The position numbers were made by a program, and so were the translations under genes. Of a stretch of DNA of 34,078 nucleotides, positions 33,281 through 34,078 are shown in pieces. How positions within the stretch are numbered: position 1 is the stretch's first letter; every line of letters starts with the position of its first letter. Source of the stretch: Marinosulfonomonas sp. (GTDB lineage Bacteria; Pseudomonadota; Alphaproteobacteria; Rhodobacterales; Rhodobacteraceae); contig JAHRVC010000073.1 of the NCBI GenBank assembly GCA_019090885.1, positions 1 to 34,078 on the forward strand, read 5' to 3'. Under the pieces are notes generated by a model. That model searched no databases. It was not told the origin of the DNA and saw only the letters and a list, made by a program, of their open reading frames with translations.

Positions 33281-33769
33281 ATGGCAAAACAAAACAATTC
33301 CCAAGACGTAGAGTTCATCAAGGCGCTGGCAACCCTATTGAACGAAAATGATCTGACCGAACTAGAGGTCAAACGCGAATACGGCGATTCTGATCGTCTG
33401 AATGTTCGGGTCAGTCGCGCCAAACAGGTTGTCCAGACGGCAGCCGTTCAGGCCCCCATAGCGGCACCTGCTGCTGCGGCGGTTGCAGCACCTGCGGCGG
33501 CCCCGGCCGACGATGTTGCCGATCCGGCTGCGCATCCGGGCGCTGTGCCCTCGCCAATGGTGGGCACCGTTTACTTGGCCCCAGAACCGGAAGCCGCGGC
33601 CTTTGCCAAAGTCGGTGACAGCGTCACCGAGGGCGATACCCTGCTGATAATCGAAGCCATGAAAACCATGAACCAAATTCCGGCACCATGTTCGGGCACG
33701 GTCAAGCGCATCCTTGTGGCCGATGGCGATCCGGTCGAGTTTGGCGCACCGCTAATGATTATCGAATAG
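33281..33769 (+). CDS. accB: Acetyl-CoA carboxylase biotin carboxyl carrier protein
   Basis: A 162-aa protein from ATG 33281 (GAGGACT upstream; the open frame to 33140 is unsupported). A helical N-terminal part ([21 protein letters not shown]) is followed by a long Ala/Pro linker (about 50-85) and the biotinyl domain with [15 protein letters not shown] and EAMKTMNQI, biotin on Lys128. It carries the carboxyl group between AccC and the transferase in the first step of fatty acid synthesis. accC follows 12 bases later. Confidence 0.95.
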   Translation: MAKQNNSQDVEFIKALATLLNENDLTELEVKREYGDSDRLNVRVSRAKQVVQTAAVQAPIAAPAAAAVAAPAAAPADDVADPAAHPGAVPSPMVGTVYLAPEPEAAAFAKVGDSVTEGDTLLIIEAMKTMNQIPAPCSGTVKRILVADGDPVEFGAPLMIIE

Positions 33770-33781
33770 GGGCGACGCACC

Positions 33782-34078
33782 ATGTTCGACAAAATTCTTA
33801 TCGCAAACCGGGGTGAAATTGCGCTGCGCGTTGTGCGCGCCTGCCGTGAAATGGGCATCAAAAGCGTGGCCGTTCATTCAACCGCGGACAGCGACGCCAT
33901 GCATGTTCGCATGGCCGACGAAGCAATTTGCATCGGCCCGCCAGCGGGCACCGAAAGCTATCTGTCGATCCCGGCGATTATTTCGGCGTGCGAAATCACC
34001 GGCGCGCAGGCGATCCATCCGGGTTATGGGTTTCTGTCTGAAAACGCGAGTTTCGTGCAGATACTGGAAGACCACGAC
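33782..34078 (+). CDS. accC: Biotin carboxylase, N-terminal part (partial)
   Basis: The first 99 codons of the gene before the window ends. [20 protein letters not shown] and [18 protein letters not shown] are the standard N-terminal biotin carboxylase fold, and [20 protein letters not shown] is a family signature. With AccB it carboxylates biotin using ATP and bicarbonate. Confidence 0.95.
   Translation, partial: MFDKILIANRGEIALRVVRACREMGIKSVAVHSTADSDAMHVRMADEAICIGPPAGTESYLSIPAIISACEITGAQAIHPGYGFLSENASFVQILEDHD

Noticed and set aside
1-34078. CRISPR array, rRNA, toxin-antitoxin pair or prophage
   Set aside because: No regularly spaced repeats, rRNA sequence or phage structural genes were seen. 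The small operon genes do not show toxin-antitoxin patterns.

Overview
The window reads as chromosomal DNA of an alphaproteobacterium, most likely Rhodobacterales (Roseobacter group). The reasons are a GapR-type DUF2312 protein, the TAXI-type TRAP transporter with a DctB/DctD-like two-component pair, an orphan FliM/FliN-type protein beside a DksA-like protein, a RutR-regulated reductive pyrimidine pathway with a THI5-like ABC importer, and accB-accC. Assignment is from protein sequence character only; no database search was possible.

Layout. 1-1611: end of pyruvate carboxylase, a MAPEG protein, a TerC protein and a tRNA-Gly(GCC). 1612-8908: a gene-free stretch with an inverted, truncated copy of the tRNA-Gly 5' part, then a sensor kinase and response regulator overlapping by ATGA, followed by a TAXI substrate-binding protein and a fused TRAP permease. 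Nearly identical 16-bp palindromes lie upstream of the kinase (2362) and of the binding protein (5521), which suggests one shared operator. The response regulator lacks the GAFTGA loop used to contact sigma-54. 8909-13617: an accessory, partly decayed zone with an integrase 3' remnant, a CGNR/ABATE regulator divergent from a secreted alpha/beta hydrolase plus azoreductase pair, an IS3-type left-end remnant, and a phytanoyl-CoA dioxygenase-family gene broken by one -1 frameshift. 13710-20057: housekeeping-type genes (GapR, small membrane protein, DksA-like, FliM/FliN-like, acetyl-CoA synthetase, GFA protein, acyl-CoA ligase).

20122-33147 is a pyrimidine degradation locus. A long minus-strand operon runs from 29098 to 20171: omega-amino acid aminotransferase, unknown 152-aa protein, N-carbamoyl-beta-alanine amidase-type hydrolase, 66-aa exported or anchored protein, dihydropyrimidinase, 158-aa membrane protein, ABC ATPase, 68-aa membrane protein, two ABC permeases and a THI5-like binding protein, ending in a hairpin terminator. 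The divergent rutR-like gene and an almost perfect RutR box (29129-29144) sit at its head. preT and preA form a second minus-strand unit with a degenerate RutR-like box at 33132-33147. Together they should import a pyrimidine or related base, reduce it, open the ring, remove the carbamoyl group and transaminate beta-alanine. The most unusual part is four uncharacterised small genes placed between the catabolic and transport genes, with stop/start overlaps or near-overlaps at most junctions. The window ends with accB and the first 99 codons of accC.
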